From contig NW_027480464.1 in NCBI RefSeq assembly GCF_051401765.1, positions 1,984,001 through 2,048,000 of the forward strand: 64,000 nucleotides of DNA. Direction: 5' to 3'. The position numbers were made by a program, and so were the translations under genes. Positions 42,186 to 54,263 of the stretch are shown here, piece after piece. This DNA comes from Calliopsis andreniformis. Taxonomy: Eukaryota > Arthropoda > Insecta > Hymenoptera > Andrenidae. The notes below the pieces were generated by a model that worked only from the letters and a program-made list of their open reading frames with translations, made no database searches and was not told the origin of the DNA. The first letter of the stretch is position 1. Each line of letters opens with the position of its first letter.

Positions 42186-42667
42186 TTGAGTCCTTAATAC
42201 TCAATCTTCAATCCTCAATCCTCAATCCTCAATTGTCAATCCTCAATCTTCAACCCTCAATACTCAATCTTCAATCCTCAATCCTCAATCCTCAATCCTC
42301 AATCCTCAATCCTCTTTCTTCAATCCTCAATACCCAATCCACAATCTTAAATCCTCAATCCTCAATTCGCAATCCTCAATCCTCAATCCTCAGGCCTCAA
42401 GTATCAATACTCAACCCTCAGTCCTCGTCCTCAATCCACGACATTCAATCCTCAATCCTCAATCTTCATTCATCAATATGCAACCTTCAATACTCAATCC
42501 TCAATCCTCAATCCTCAATCCTCAATCCTCAATGTTCAATCCTCAATATCCAATCCTCAGTCTTCAATCCTCAATCCTCAATCCTGAATCCTCAATCCTC
42601 AATCCTCAATCCTCAATCCTCAGTCCTCAAACCTCAATCCTGAATCCTCAATCCTGAATCCTCAATC

Positions 42668-42712
42668 TTCAGCCATCAGTCCTCAACAATCAGTTGTCAA
42701 TTCTCAATCCTC
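42668..42712. repeat. Scar of a 336-bp deletion between short direct repeats
   Basis: In B-II the stretch 54,614-54,949 is bounded by two copies of CCTCAACAATCAGT.GTCAAT (starting at 54,614 and 54,950). At 42,681 only one copy is present: its left flank matches the first (CAGCCATCAGT) and its right flank the second (TTGTCAATTC). The block missing here contains one full TAGAATATCATG landmark. Other B segments, for example 44,310-44,680, keep the block, so loss in this copy is more likely than gain elsewhere. The size is 48 heptamers. Confidence 0.8.
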
Positions 42713-42779
42713 AGACCTCAAACATAAATATTCAACCCTCAGGCCTCGTCCTCAGTCCACAACCCTCAATCCTCAACCC

Positions 42780-42820
42780 TCAATCTTCAATCATCAATGT
42801 TCAAGCTTCAATCCTCAATC
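42780..42820. repeat. Domain B phrase GTTCAAGCTTCAATCC (representative)
   Basis: AAGCTT at 42,803 follows CATCAATGTTC. Further AAGCTT copies are at 44,159, 44,781, 46,152, 47,192, 48,303 and 48,715, with repeats of these in the 3,696-bp duplicate and in B-II. Two contexts occur: CAATGTTCAAGCTTC or CAATATTCAAGCTTC, and CTTGAGTCCTCAATACTC followed by AAGCTTC. I noticed no AAGCTT in domain A, so the site separates the two domains. Confidence 0.7.
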
Positions 42821-43479
42821 CTCAATCCTCAATCATCAATCCTCAATCCTCAATCCTCAATCTTCACTCCTCAACCCTCAATCCTCAATCCTCAATCCTC
42901 AACCTTGGGTCCTCAATACTCAATCTTCAATCCTAAATCCTCAATCCTCAATTGTCAATCCTCAATCTTCAATCCGCAATACCCAATCCTCAATCCTCAA
43001 TCCTCAATCCTCAATCCTCAATCCTCAATCTTCAATCCTCAATACTCAATCTTCAATCCTCAATCCTCAATCCTCAATCCTCTTTCTTCAATCCTCAACA
43101 CCCAATCCTCAATCTTCAATCCTCAATACTCAATCCTCAATTATCAATCCTCAACCCTCAATCCTCAGACCTCACACATCAATACTCAACCCTCAGTCCT
43201 CGTCCTCAATCCAAAACCCTCAATCCTCGATTCTCAATCTTCAATCATCAATATTCAATCTTCAATCCTCAATCCTCAATCCTCAATACTCAATCCTCAA
43301 TCCTCAATCCTCAATGTTCTATCCTCAATACGCAATCCTCAACCTTCAATCCTCAATCCCCAATCCTCAATCCTCAATCCTCAATCCTCAATCCTCAGTC
43401 CTCAAACCTCAATCCTGAATCCACAATCCTGAACCCTCAATCTTCAGCCCTCACACCTCAACAATCATTGGTCAATCCT

Positions 43480-43605
43480 CAATCCTCAATAGAATATCAT
43501 GAATTCACAGTTTTCAATACTCAATACTCAACCTGCAATCTTCAAATCTCTATCCACAAATATCAATTCTCATCACTCAACCCTCAAAACTCAGTCCCCC
43601 ATCCT
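43480..43605. repeat. Landmark element L, full form in domain B
   Basis: This is the first full domain B copy, with core CAATAGAATATCATGAATTC (GAATTC at 43,501), then the same body as in domain A ending near CAAAACTCAGTCCC. Full copies follow near 44,353, 45,485, 46,743, 47,896, 49,181, 50,439, 51,592, 52,867, 53,968, 54,644, 55,776, 56,643, 57,768, 59,026, 60,179, 61,454 and 62,551. Most are spaced 0.87-1.29 kb apart, making this the best marker of the basic domain B higher-order unit. It is preceded by CAACAATCAGTGGTC or CAACAATCATTGGTC. Confidence 0.82.
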
Positions 43606-45176
43606 CAATATTCAAGCCTCAATCCTCAATCCTCAATCCTCAATCCTCAATCCTCAATCCTCAATCCTCAATCCTCAATCCTCAATCCTCATTCTTCAAC
43701 CCTCAATACCCAAACCTCAGTCTTCAATCCTCAATCCTGAATCCTCAATCCTCAATCCTCAATCCTCAATCCTCAATCCTCAATCCTCAATCCTCAATCT
43801 TCACTCCTCAACCCTCAATCCTCAATCCTCAATCCTCAATCCTCAATTCTCAATCTTCAATCCTCAATACTCAATCTGCAATCCTCAATCCTCAATCCTC
43901 AATCCCCAATCCTCAATCCTCATTCTTCAATCCTCAATACCCAATCCTCAATCTTCAATTCTCAATCCTCAACTCTCAATTCTCAATCCTCAATCCTCAG
44001 ACCTCAATCATCAATATTCAACCCTCAGTCCTCGTCCTGAATACACAACCCTCAATCCTCAACACTCGATCTTCAATCATCAATATTCAATCTTCAATCC
44101 TCAATCCTCAATCCTCAATCCTCAATCTTCAATCCTCAACCTTGAGTCCTCAATACTCAAGCTTCAATCCTCAAACCTCAATCCTCAATTGTCAATCCTC
44201 AATCTTCAATCCTCAATACACAATCTTCAATCCTCAATCCCCAATCCTCAATCCTCAATCCTCAGTCCTCAAACCTCAATCCTGAATCCTCAATCCTGAA
44301 TCCTCAATCTTCAGCCATCAGTCCTCAACAATCAGTGGTCAACCCTCAATCCTCAATAGAATATCATGAATTCACACTTTTCAATACTCAATACTCAACC
44401 TGCAATCTTCAAATCTCTATCCACAAACATCAATTCTCATCACTCAACCCTCAACAATCAGTCCCCAATCCTCAATATTCAAGCCTCAATCCTCAATCCT
44501 CAATCCTCAATCCTCATTCTTCAATCCTCAATACCCAATCCTCAGTCTTCAATCCTCAATCCTGAATCCTCAATCCTCAATCCTCAATCCTCAATCCTCA
44601 GTCCTCAAACCTCAAACCTGAATACTCAATCCTGAATCCTCAATCTTCAGACCTCAGTCCTCAACAATCAGTTGTCAATTCTCAATCCTCAGACCTCAAA
44701 CATAAATATTCAACCCTCAGGCCTCGTCCTCAGTCCACAACCCTCAATCCTCAACCCTGAATCTTCAATCATCAATGTTCAAGCTTCAATCCTCAATCCT
44801 CAATCCTCAATCCTCAATCCTCAATCCTCAATCCTCAATCTTCACTCCTCAACCCTCAATCCTCAATCCTCAATCCTCAACCTTGGGGCCTCAATACTCA
44901 ATCTTCAATCCTAAATCCTCAATCCTCAATTGTCAATCCTCAATCTTCAATCCGCAATACCCAATCCTCAATCTTCTATGCGCAATCCTCAATCCTCAAT
45001 CCTCAATCCTCAATCCTCAATCCTCAATCTTCAATCCTCAATACTCAATCTTCAATCCTCAATCCTCAATCCTCAATCCTCATTCTTCAATCCTCAACAC
45101 CCAATCCTCAATCTTCAATCCTCAATACTCAATCCTCAATTCTCAATCCTCAACCCTCAATCCTCAGACCTCACAC

Positions 45177-48100
45177 ATCAATACTCAACCCTCAGTCCTC
45201 GTCCTCAATCCAAAACCCTCAATCCTCGATTCTCAATCTTCAATCATCAATATTCAATCTTCAATCCTCAATCCTCAATCCTCAATACTCAATCCTCAAT
45301 CCTCAATCCTCAATGTTCTATCCTCAATACGCAATCCTCAACCTTCAATCCTCAATCCCCAATCCTCAATCCTCAATCCTCAATCCTCAATCCTCAGTCC
45401 TCAAACCTCAATCCTGAATCCACAATCCTGAACCCTCAATCTTCAGCCCTCAGACCTCAACAATCATTGGTCAATCCTCAATCCTCAATAGAATATCATG
45501 AATTCACAGTTTTCAATACTCAATACTCAACCTGCAATCTGCAAATCTCTATCCACAAACATCAATTCTCATCACTCAACCCTCAAAACTCAGTCCCCAA
45601 TCCTCAATATTCAAGCCTCAATTCTCAATCCTCAATCCTCAATCCTCAATCCTCAATCCTCAATCCTCAATCCTCAATCCTCAATCCTCATTCTTCAACC
45701 CTCAATACCCAAACCTCAGTCTTCAATCCTCAATCCTGAATCCTCAATCCTCAATCCTCAATCCTCAATCCTCAATCCTCAATCCTCAATCCTCAATCTT
45801 CACTCCTCAACCCTCAATCCTCAATCCTCAATCCTCAATCCTCAATTCTCAATCTTCAATCCTCAATACTCAATCTGCAATCCTCAATCCTCAATCCCCA
45901 ATCCTCAATCCTCATTCTTCAATCCTCAATACCCAATCCTCAATCTTCAATTCTCAATCCTCAACTCTCAATTCTCAATCCTCAATCCTCAGACCTCAAT
46001 CATCAATATTCAACCCATCAGTCCTCGTCCTGAATACACAACCCTCAATCCTCAACACTCAATCTTCAATCATCAATATTCAATCTTCAATCCTCAATCC
46101 TCAATCCTCAATCCTCAATCCTCAATCCTCAACCTTGAGTCCTCAATACTCAAGCTTCAATCCTCAAACCTCAATCCTCAATTGTCAATCCTCAATCTTC
46201 AATCCTCAATACACAATCTTCAATCCTCAATCCCCAATCCTCAATCCTCAATCCTCAATCCTCAATCCTCAATTCTCAACCCTAAATCCTCAGTCCTCAG
46301 TCCTCAAACCTCAATCCTCAAACCTCAGCCCTCATACTCAATCCTTAATCCTCAATCCTCAATCCTCAATCCCCAATCTTCAATCCTCAATACTCAATCC
46401 TCAATTCTCAATCCTCAATCCTCAATCCTCAGACCTCAAACATCAATACCCAACCGTCAGTCCTCGTCCTCAATCCACGACCTTCAATCCTCAATCCTCA
46501 ATCTTCATTCATCAATATGCAACATTCAATACTCAATCCTCAATCCTCAATCCTCAATCCTCAATCCTCAATGTTCAATCCTCAATACCCAATCCTCAGT
46601 CTTCAATCCTCAATCCTCAATCCTGAATCCTCAATCCTCAATCCCCAATCCTCAGTCCTCAAACCTCAATCCTGAATCCTCAATCCTGAATCCTCAATCT
46701 TCAGCCATCAGTCCTCAACAATCAGTGGTCAATCCTCAATCCTCAATAGAATATCATGAATTCACAGTTTTCAATACTCAATACTCAACCTGCAATCTTC
46801 AAATCTCTATCCACAAACATCAATTCTCATCACTCAAACCTCAACAATCAGTCCCCAATCCTCAATATTCAAGCCTCAATCATCAATCCTCAATCCTCAA
46901 TCCTCATTCTTCAATCCTCAATACCCAATCCTCAGTCTTCAATCCTCAATCCTGAATCCTCAATCCTCAATCCTGAATCCTCAATCCTCAATCCTCAATC
47001 CTCAATCCTCAGTCCTCAAACCTCAAACCTGAATCCTCAATCCTGAATCCTCAATCTTCAGACAACAGTCCTCAACAATCAGTTGTCAATTCTTAATCCT
47101 CAGACCTCAAACATAAATATTCAACCCTCAGGCCTCGTCCTCAGTCCACAACCCTCAATCCTCAACCCTCAATCTTCAATCATCAATGTTCAAGCTTCAA
47201 TCCTCAATCCTCAATCCCCAATCCTCAATCCTCAATCCTCAAACCTCAATCTTCACTCCTCAACCCACAATCCTCAATCCTCAATCCTCAACCTTGGGTC
47301 CTCAATACTCAATCTTCAATCCTCAATCCTCAATCCTCAATTGTCAATCCTCAATCTTCAATCCGCAATACCCAATCCTCAATCTTCTATGCGCAATCCT
47401 CAATCCTCAATCCTCAATCCTCAATCCTCAATCCTCAATCTTCAATCGTCTATACTCAATCTTCAATCCTCAATCCTCAATCCTCAATCCTCATTCTTCA
47501 ATCCTCAACACCCAATCCTCAATCTTCAATCCTCAATACTCAATCCTCAATTCTCAATCCTCAACCCTCAATCCTCAGACCTCACACATCAATACTCAAC
47601 CCTCAGTCCTCGTCCTCAATCCAAAACCCTCAATCCTCGATCCTCAATCTTCAATCATCAATACTCAATCTTCAATCCTCAATCCTCAATCCTCAATACT
47701 CAATCCTCAATCCTCAATCCTCAATGTTCTATCCTCAATACGCAATCCTCAACCTTCAATCCTCAATCCCCAATCCTCAATCCTCAATCCTCAATCCTCA
47801 ATCCTGAGTCCTCAAACCTCAATCCTGAATCCACAATCCTGAACCCTCAATCTTCAGCCCTCAGACCTCAACAATCAGTGGTCAATCCTCAATCCTCAAT
47901 AGAATATCATGAATTCACAGTTTTCAATACTCAATACACAACCTGCAATCTTCAAATCTCTATCCACAAACATCAATTCTCATCACTCAACCCTCAAAAC
48001 TCAGTCCCCAATCCTCAATCCTCAATCCTCAATCCTCATTCTTCAACCCTCAATACCCAAACCTCAGTCTTCAATCCTCAATCCTGAATCCTCAATCCTC

Positions 48101-51100
48101 AATCCTCAATCCTCAATCCTCAGTCCTCAAACCTCAAACCTGAATCCTCAATCCTGAATCCTCAATCTTCAGACATCAGTCCTCAACAATCAGTTGTCAA
48201 TTCTCAATCCTCAGACCTCAAACATCAATATTCAACCCTCAGTCCTCGTCCTCATTCCACAACACTCAATCCTCAACCCTCAATCTTCAATCATCAATAT
48301 TCAAGCTTCAATCCTCAATCCTCAATCCTCAATCCTCAATCCTCAATCCTCAATCTTCACTCCTCAATCCTCAATCCTCAATCCTCAATCCTCAATCCTC
48401 AATACTCAATCTTCAATCCTCAATACTCAATCTGCAATCCTCAATCCTCAATCCACAATCCTCAATCCTCATTCTTCAATCCTCAATACCCAATCCTCAA
48501 TCTTCAATTCTCAATCCTCAACTCTCAATTCTCAATCCTCAATCCTCAGACCTCAATCATCAATATTCAACCCTCAGTCCTCGTCCTGAATACACAACCC
48601 TCAATCCTCAACACTCAATCTTCAATCATCAATATTCAATCTTCAATCCTCAATCCTCAATCCTCAATCCTCAATCCTCAATCCTCAATCCTCAACCTTG
48701 AGTCCTCAATACTCAAGCTTCAATCCCCAAACCTCAATCCTCAATTGTCAATCCTCAATCTTCAATCCTCAATACACAATCTTCAATCCTCAATCCCCAA
48801 TCCTCAATCCTCAATCCTCAATCCTCAATCCTCAATTCTCAATCCTCAATCCTCAATCCTCAGACCTCAAACATCAATACTCAACCCTCAGTCCTCGTCC
48901 TCAATCCAAAACCCTCAATCCTCGATTCTCAATCTTCAATCATCAATATTCAATCTTCAATCCTCAATCCTCAATCCTCAATACTCAATCCTCAATCCTC
49001 AATCCTCAATGTTCTATCCTCAATACGCAATCCTCAACCTTCAATCCTCAATCCCCAATCCTCAATCCTCAATCCTCAATCCTCAATCCTCAGTCCTCAA
49101 ACCTCAATCCTGAATCCACAATCCTGAACCCTCAATCTTCAGCCCTCAGACCTCAACAATCATTGGTCAATCCTCAATCCTCAATAGAATATCATGAATT
49201 CACAGTTTTCAATACTCAATACTCAACCTGCAATCTGCAAATCTCTATCCACAAACATCAATTCTCATCACTCAACCCTCAAAACTCAGTCCCCAATCCT
49301 CAATATTCAAGCCTCAATTCTCAATCCTCAATCCTCAATCCTCAATCCTCAATCCTCAATCCTCAATCCTCAATCCTCAATCCTCATTCTTCAACCCTCA
49401 ATACCCAAACCTCAGTCTTCAATCCTCAATCCTGAATCCTCAATCCTCAATCCTCAATCCTCAATCCTCAATCCTCAATCCTCAATCCTCAATCTTCACT
49501 CCTCAACCCTCAATCCTCAATCCTCAATCCTCAATCCTCAATTCTCAATCTTCAATCCTCAATACTCAATCTGCAATCCTCAATCCTCAATCCCCAATCC
49601 TCAATCCTCATTCTTCAATCCTCAATACCCAATCCTCAATCTTCAATTCTCAATCCTCAACTCTCAATTCTCAATCCTCAATCCTCAGACCTCAATCATC
49701 AATATTCAACCCATCAGTCCTCGTCCTGAATACACAACCCTCAATCCTCAACACTCAATCTTCAATCATCAATATTCAATCTTCAATCCTCAATCCTCAA
49801 TCCTCAATCCTCAATCCTCAATCCTCAACCTTGAGTCCTCAATACTCAAGCTTCAATCCTCAAACCTCAATCCTCAATTGTCAATCCTCAATCTTCAATC
49901 CTCAATACACAATCTTCAATCCTCAATCCCCAATCCTCAATCCTCAATCCTCAATCCTCAATCCTCAATTCTCAACCCTAAATCCTCAGTCCTCAGTCCT
50001 CAAACCTCAATCCTCAAACCTCAGCCCTCATACTCAATCCTTAATCCTCAATCCTCAATCCTCAATCCCCAATCTTCAATCCTCAATACTCAATCCTCAA
50101 TTCTCAATCCTCAATCCTCAATCCTCAGACCTCAAACATCAATACCCAACCGTCAGTCCTCGTCCTCAATCCACGACCTTCAATCCTCAATCCTCAATCT
50201 TCATTCATCAATATGCAACATTCAATACTCAATCCTCAATCCTCAATCCTCAATCCTCAATCCTCAATGTTCAATCCTCAATACCCAATCCTCAGTCTTC
50301 AATCCTCAATCCTCAATCCTGAATCCTCAATCCTCAATCCCCAATCCTCAGTCCTCAAACCTCAATCCTGAATCCTCAATCCTGAATCCTCAATCTTCAG
50401 CCATCAGTCCTCAACAATCAGTGGTCAATCCTCAATCCTCAATAGAATATCATGAATTCACAGTTTTCAATACTCAATACTCAACCTGCAATCTTCAAAT
50501 CTCTATCCACAAACATCAATTCTCATCACTCAAACCTCAACAATCAGTCCCCAATCCTCAATATTCAAGCCTCAATCATCAATCCTCAATCCTCAATCCT
50601 CATTCTTCAATCCTCAATACCCAATCCTCAGTCTTCAATCCTCAATCCTGAATCCTCAATCCTCAATCCTGAATCCTCAATCCTCAATCCTCAATCCTCA
50701 ATCCTCAGTCCTCAAACCTCAAACCTGAATCCTCAATCCTGAATCCTCAATCTTCAGACAACAGTCCTCAACAATCAGTTGTCAATTCTTAATCCTCAGA
50801 CCTCAAACATAAATATTCAACCCTCAGGCCTCGTCCTCAGTCCACAACCCTCAATCCTCAACCCTCAATCTTCAATCATCAATGTTCAAGCTTCAATCCT
50901 CAATCCTCAATCCCCAATCCTCAATCCTCAATCCTCAAACCTCAATCTTCACTCCTCAACCCACAATCCTCAATCCTCAATCCTCAACCTTGGGTCCTCA
51001 ATACTCAATCTTCAATCCTCAATCCTCAATCCTCAATTGTCAATCCTCAATCTTCAATCCGCAATACCCAATCCTCAATCTTCTATGCGCAATCCTCAAT

Positions 51101-52568
51101 CCTCAATCCTCAATCCTCAATCCTCAATCCTCAATCTTCAATCGTCTATACTCAATCTTCAATCCTCAATCCTCAATCCTCAATCCTCATTCTTCAATCC
51201 TCAACACCCAATCCTCAATCTTCAATCCTCAATACTCAATCCTCAATTCTCAATCCTCAACCCTCAATCCTCAGACCTCACACATCAATACTCAACCCTC
51301 AGTCCTCGTCCTCAATCCAAAACCCTCAATCCTCGATCCTCAATCTTCAATCATCAATACTCAATCTTCAATCCTCAATCCTCAATCCTCAATACTCAAT
51401 CCTCAATCCTCAATCCTCAATGTTCTATCCTCAATACGCAATCCTCAACCTTCAATCCTCAATCCCCAATCCTCAATCCTCAATCCTCAATCCTCAATCC
51501 TGAGTCCTCAAACCTCAATCCTGAATCCACAATCCTGAACCCTCAATCTTCAGCCCTCAGACCTCAACAATCAGTGGTCAATCCTCAATCCTCAATAGAA
51601 TATCATGAATTCACAGTTTTCAATACTCAATACACAACCTGCAATCTTCAAATCTCTATCCACAAACATCAATTCTCATCACTCAACCCTCAAAACTCAG
51701 TCCCCAATCCTCAATCCTCAATCCTCAATCCTCATTCTTCAACCCTCAATACCCAAACCTCAGTCTTCAATCCTCAATCCTGAATCCTCAATCCTCAATC
51801 CTCAATCCTCAATCCTCAGTCCTCAAACCTCAAACCTGAATCCTCAATCCTGAATCCTCAATCTTCAGACATCAGTCCTCAACAATCAGTTGTCAATTCT
51901 CAATCCTCAGACCTCAAACATCAATATTCAACCCTCAGTCCTCGTCCTCATTCCACAACACTCAATCCTCAACCCTCAATCTTCAATCATCAATATTCAA
52001 GCTTCAATCCTCAATCCTCAATCCTCAATCCTCAATCCTCAATCCTCAATCTTCACTCCTCAATCCTCAATCCTCAATCCTCAATCCTCAATCCTCAATA
52101 CTCAATCTTCAATCCTCAATACTCAATCTGCAATCCTCAATCCTCAATCCACAATCCTCAATCCTCATTCTTCAATCCTCAATACCCAATCCTCAATCTT
52201 CAATTCTCAATCCTCAACTCTCAATTCTCAATCCTCAATCCTCAGACCTCAATCATCAATATTCAACCCTCAGTCCTCGTCCTGAATACACAACCCTCAA
52301 TCCTCAACACTCAATCTTCAATCATCAATATTCAATCTTCAATCCTCAATCCTCAATCCTCAATCCTCAATCCTCAATCCTCAATCCTCAACCTTGAGTC
52401 CTCAATACTCAAGCTTCAATCCCCAAACCTCAATCCTCAATTGTCAATCCTCAATCTTCAATCCTCAATACACAATCTTCAATCCTCAATCCCCAATCCT
52501 CAATCCTCAATCCTCAATCCTCAATCCTCAATTCTCAATCCTCAATCCTCAATCCTCAGACCTCAAAC
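45177..52568. repeat. 3,696-bp tandem duplication inside B-I
   Basis: Unit 1 is about 45,177-48,872 and unit 2 about 48,873-52,568. Matched anchors include CAATGTTCTATCC at 45,311 and 49,007, and GAATTC at 45,500/49,196, 46,758/50,454 and 47,911/51,607. The sequence diverges just left of unit 1 (CACACATC against AAACATC) and just right of unit 2 (CAACCGTCAG against CAACCCTCAG), which brackets the junctions. The segments I compared (about 45,498-46,955, 47,083-48,087 and 48,194-48,589) translate identically in both units. The length equals 528 heptamers exactly. B-II carries a single unit. Confidence 0.9.
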
Positions 52569-54263
52569 ATCAATACTCAACCGTCAGTCCTCGTCCTCAA
52601 TCCACAACCCTCAATCCTCGATCCTCAATCTTCAATCATCAATATTCAATCTTCAATCCTCAATCCTCAATACTCAATCCTCAATCCTCAATGTTCTATC
52701 CTCAATACGCAATCCTCAACCTTCAGTCCTCAATCCTCAATCCTCAACCGTCAATCCTCAATACTCAATCCTCAGTCCTCAAACCTCAATCCTGAATCCA
52801 CAATCCTGAACCCTCAATCTTCAGCCCTCAGACCTCAACAATCAGTTGTGAATCCTCCATCCTCAATAGAATATCCTCAATTCACAGGTTTCAATACTCA
52901 ATACTCAGCCTGCGATCTTCAAATCTCTATCCACAAACATCAATTCTCATCACTCAACCCTGAACGCTCAGTCCTCAATGTTCAATCCTCAATCCTCAAT
53001 CTTCAATCCTCAATACTGATCTTTCAATCCTCAATCCTCAATCTTCAATATTCAATCGTCATTCCTCAGTCCTCAGACCTCGAACCTCAATCCTCGTTCC
53101 TCAAACCTCAATCCTCAAACCTCAGTCCTCATACTCAATTCTCAATTCTCAATCCACAATCCTCAATCCTCAATCTTCAATCCTCAATAATCAATCTCCA
53201 ATCCTAGATCCTCAATCCCCAATCCTCACTCCTTAATCCTCAATCTTCAATCCTCAATCCCCAGTCCACAATCTTCAATCCTCAATGCTCAATCCTCAAT
53301 CCTCAATCCTCAGTCCTCAATCCTCAATCCTCAACCCTCAAACCTCAATCCTCAACCGTCAGTCCTCGTCCTCAATCGTCAACACTCAATCCTCAATCCT
53401 CAATCTTCAATCCTCAATACTCAATATTCAATACTCAATCCTGAATCTTCAATCCTCAAACTTCAATCCTCAATCCTCAATCCTCAATCCTCAATCCTCA
53501 TTCTTCAATCCTCAATACCCTATCCTCAATCTTCAATCCTCAATCCTCAATCCTCAATTCTCAATCCTCAATCCTCAGTCCTCAGTCCTCAAACCTCAAC
53601 CCTCAACCCTCAGCCCTCATCCTCAATCCTCAATCCTCAATCCTCAATCCTCAATCTTCAATCCTCAATACTCAACCTTCAATAATCAATCCCCAATCCT
53701 CAATCTTCAATTCTCAATCCTCAATCCTCAATCCTCAGCTCTTAATCTTCAATCCTCAATCCTCAATCCTCAATTCTCAATCCTCATTCTTCAATCCACA
53801 ATACCCAATACACAGTCATCAATCCCGAATCCTCAATCCTCAATCCTCATTCTCCAATCCTCAATCCTCAGTCCTCAAACCTCAATTCTGAATCCTCAAC
53901 CCTGCATCCTCAATCTTCAGCCCTCAGTCCTCAACAATCAGTTGTCAATCCTCAATCCCCAATAGAATATCCTCAATTCACAGTTCTCAGTACTCAATAC
54001 TCAGTCTGCCATCTTCAAATCTCTATCCACAAACATCAATTCTCATCACTCAACCCTGAACGCTCAGTCCTCAATGTTCAATCCTCAATCCTCAATTCTC
54101 AATCTTCAATACTCAATACTGAACCTTCAATCCTCAATCCTCAATCCTCAATCCTCAATCCTCAATCCTCAATCCTCAATTCTCAATCTTCAATCCTCAA
54201 TACTCAATCTGCAATCCTCAATCCTCAATCCCCAATCCTCAATCCTCATTCTTCAATCCTCAA

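Larger units (their letters stand above)
42331..54263. repeat. Segmental copy B-I
   Basis: TACCCAATCCACAATC at 42,331 recurs at 54,264, which starts B-II. The offset is 11,933 to about 42,690. It becomes 12,269 after a 336-bp block missing here, 12,290 after one 21-bp gain in B-II (containing CTATGCGC), and 12,283 after a 7-bp loss near 56,880. The match runs to about 48,870. B-I then contains a second 3,696-bp unit, after which 52,394-54,260 matches 60,981-62,850 (offset 8,587, exactly 12,283 minus 3,696). GAATTC landmark sites are at 43,501, 44,368, 45,500, 46,758, 47,911, 49,196, 50,454 and 51,607. No gene is present. Confidence 0.88.

Noticed and set aside
43480..43605. Landmark element as a transposon or insertion sequence
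   Set aside because: It is only about 125 bp, has no terminal inverted repeats or target duplications that I can see, encodes nothing, and occurs at fixed positions within higher-order units rather than at independent sites.
42780..44200. AAGCTT and GAATTC palindromes as regulatory operators
   Set aside because: They are single 6-bp palindromes amplified with the repeat. Nothing nearby is a gene they could regulate.
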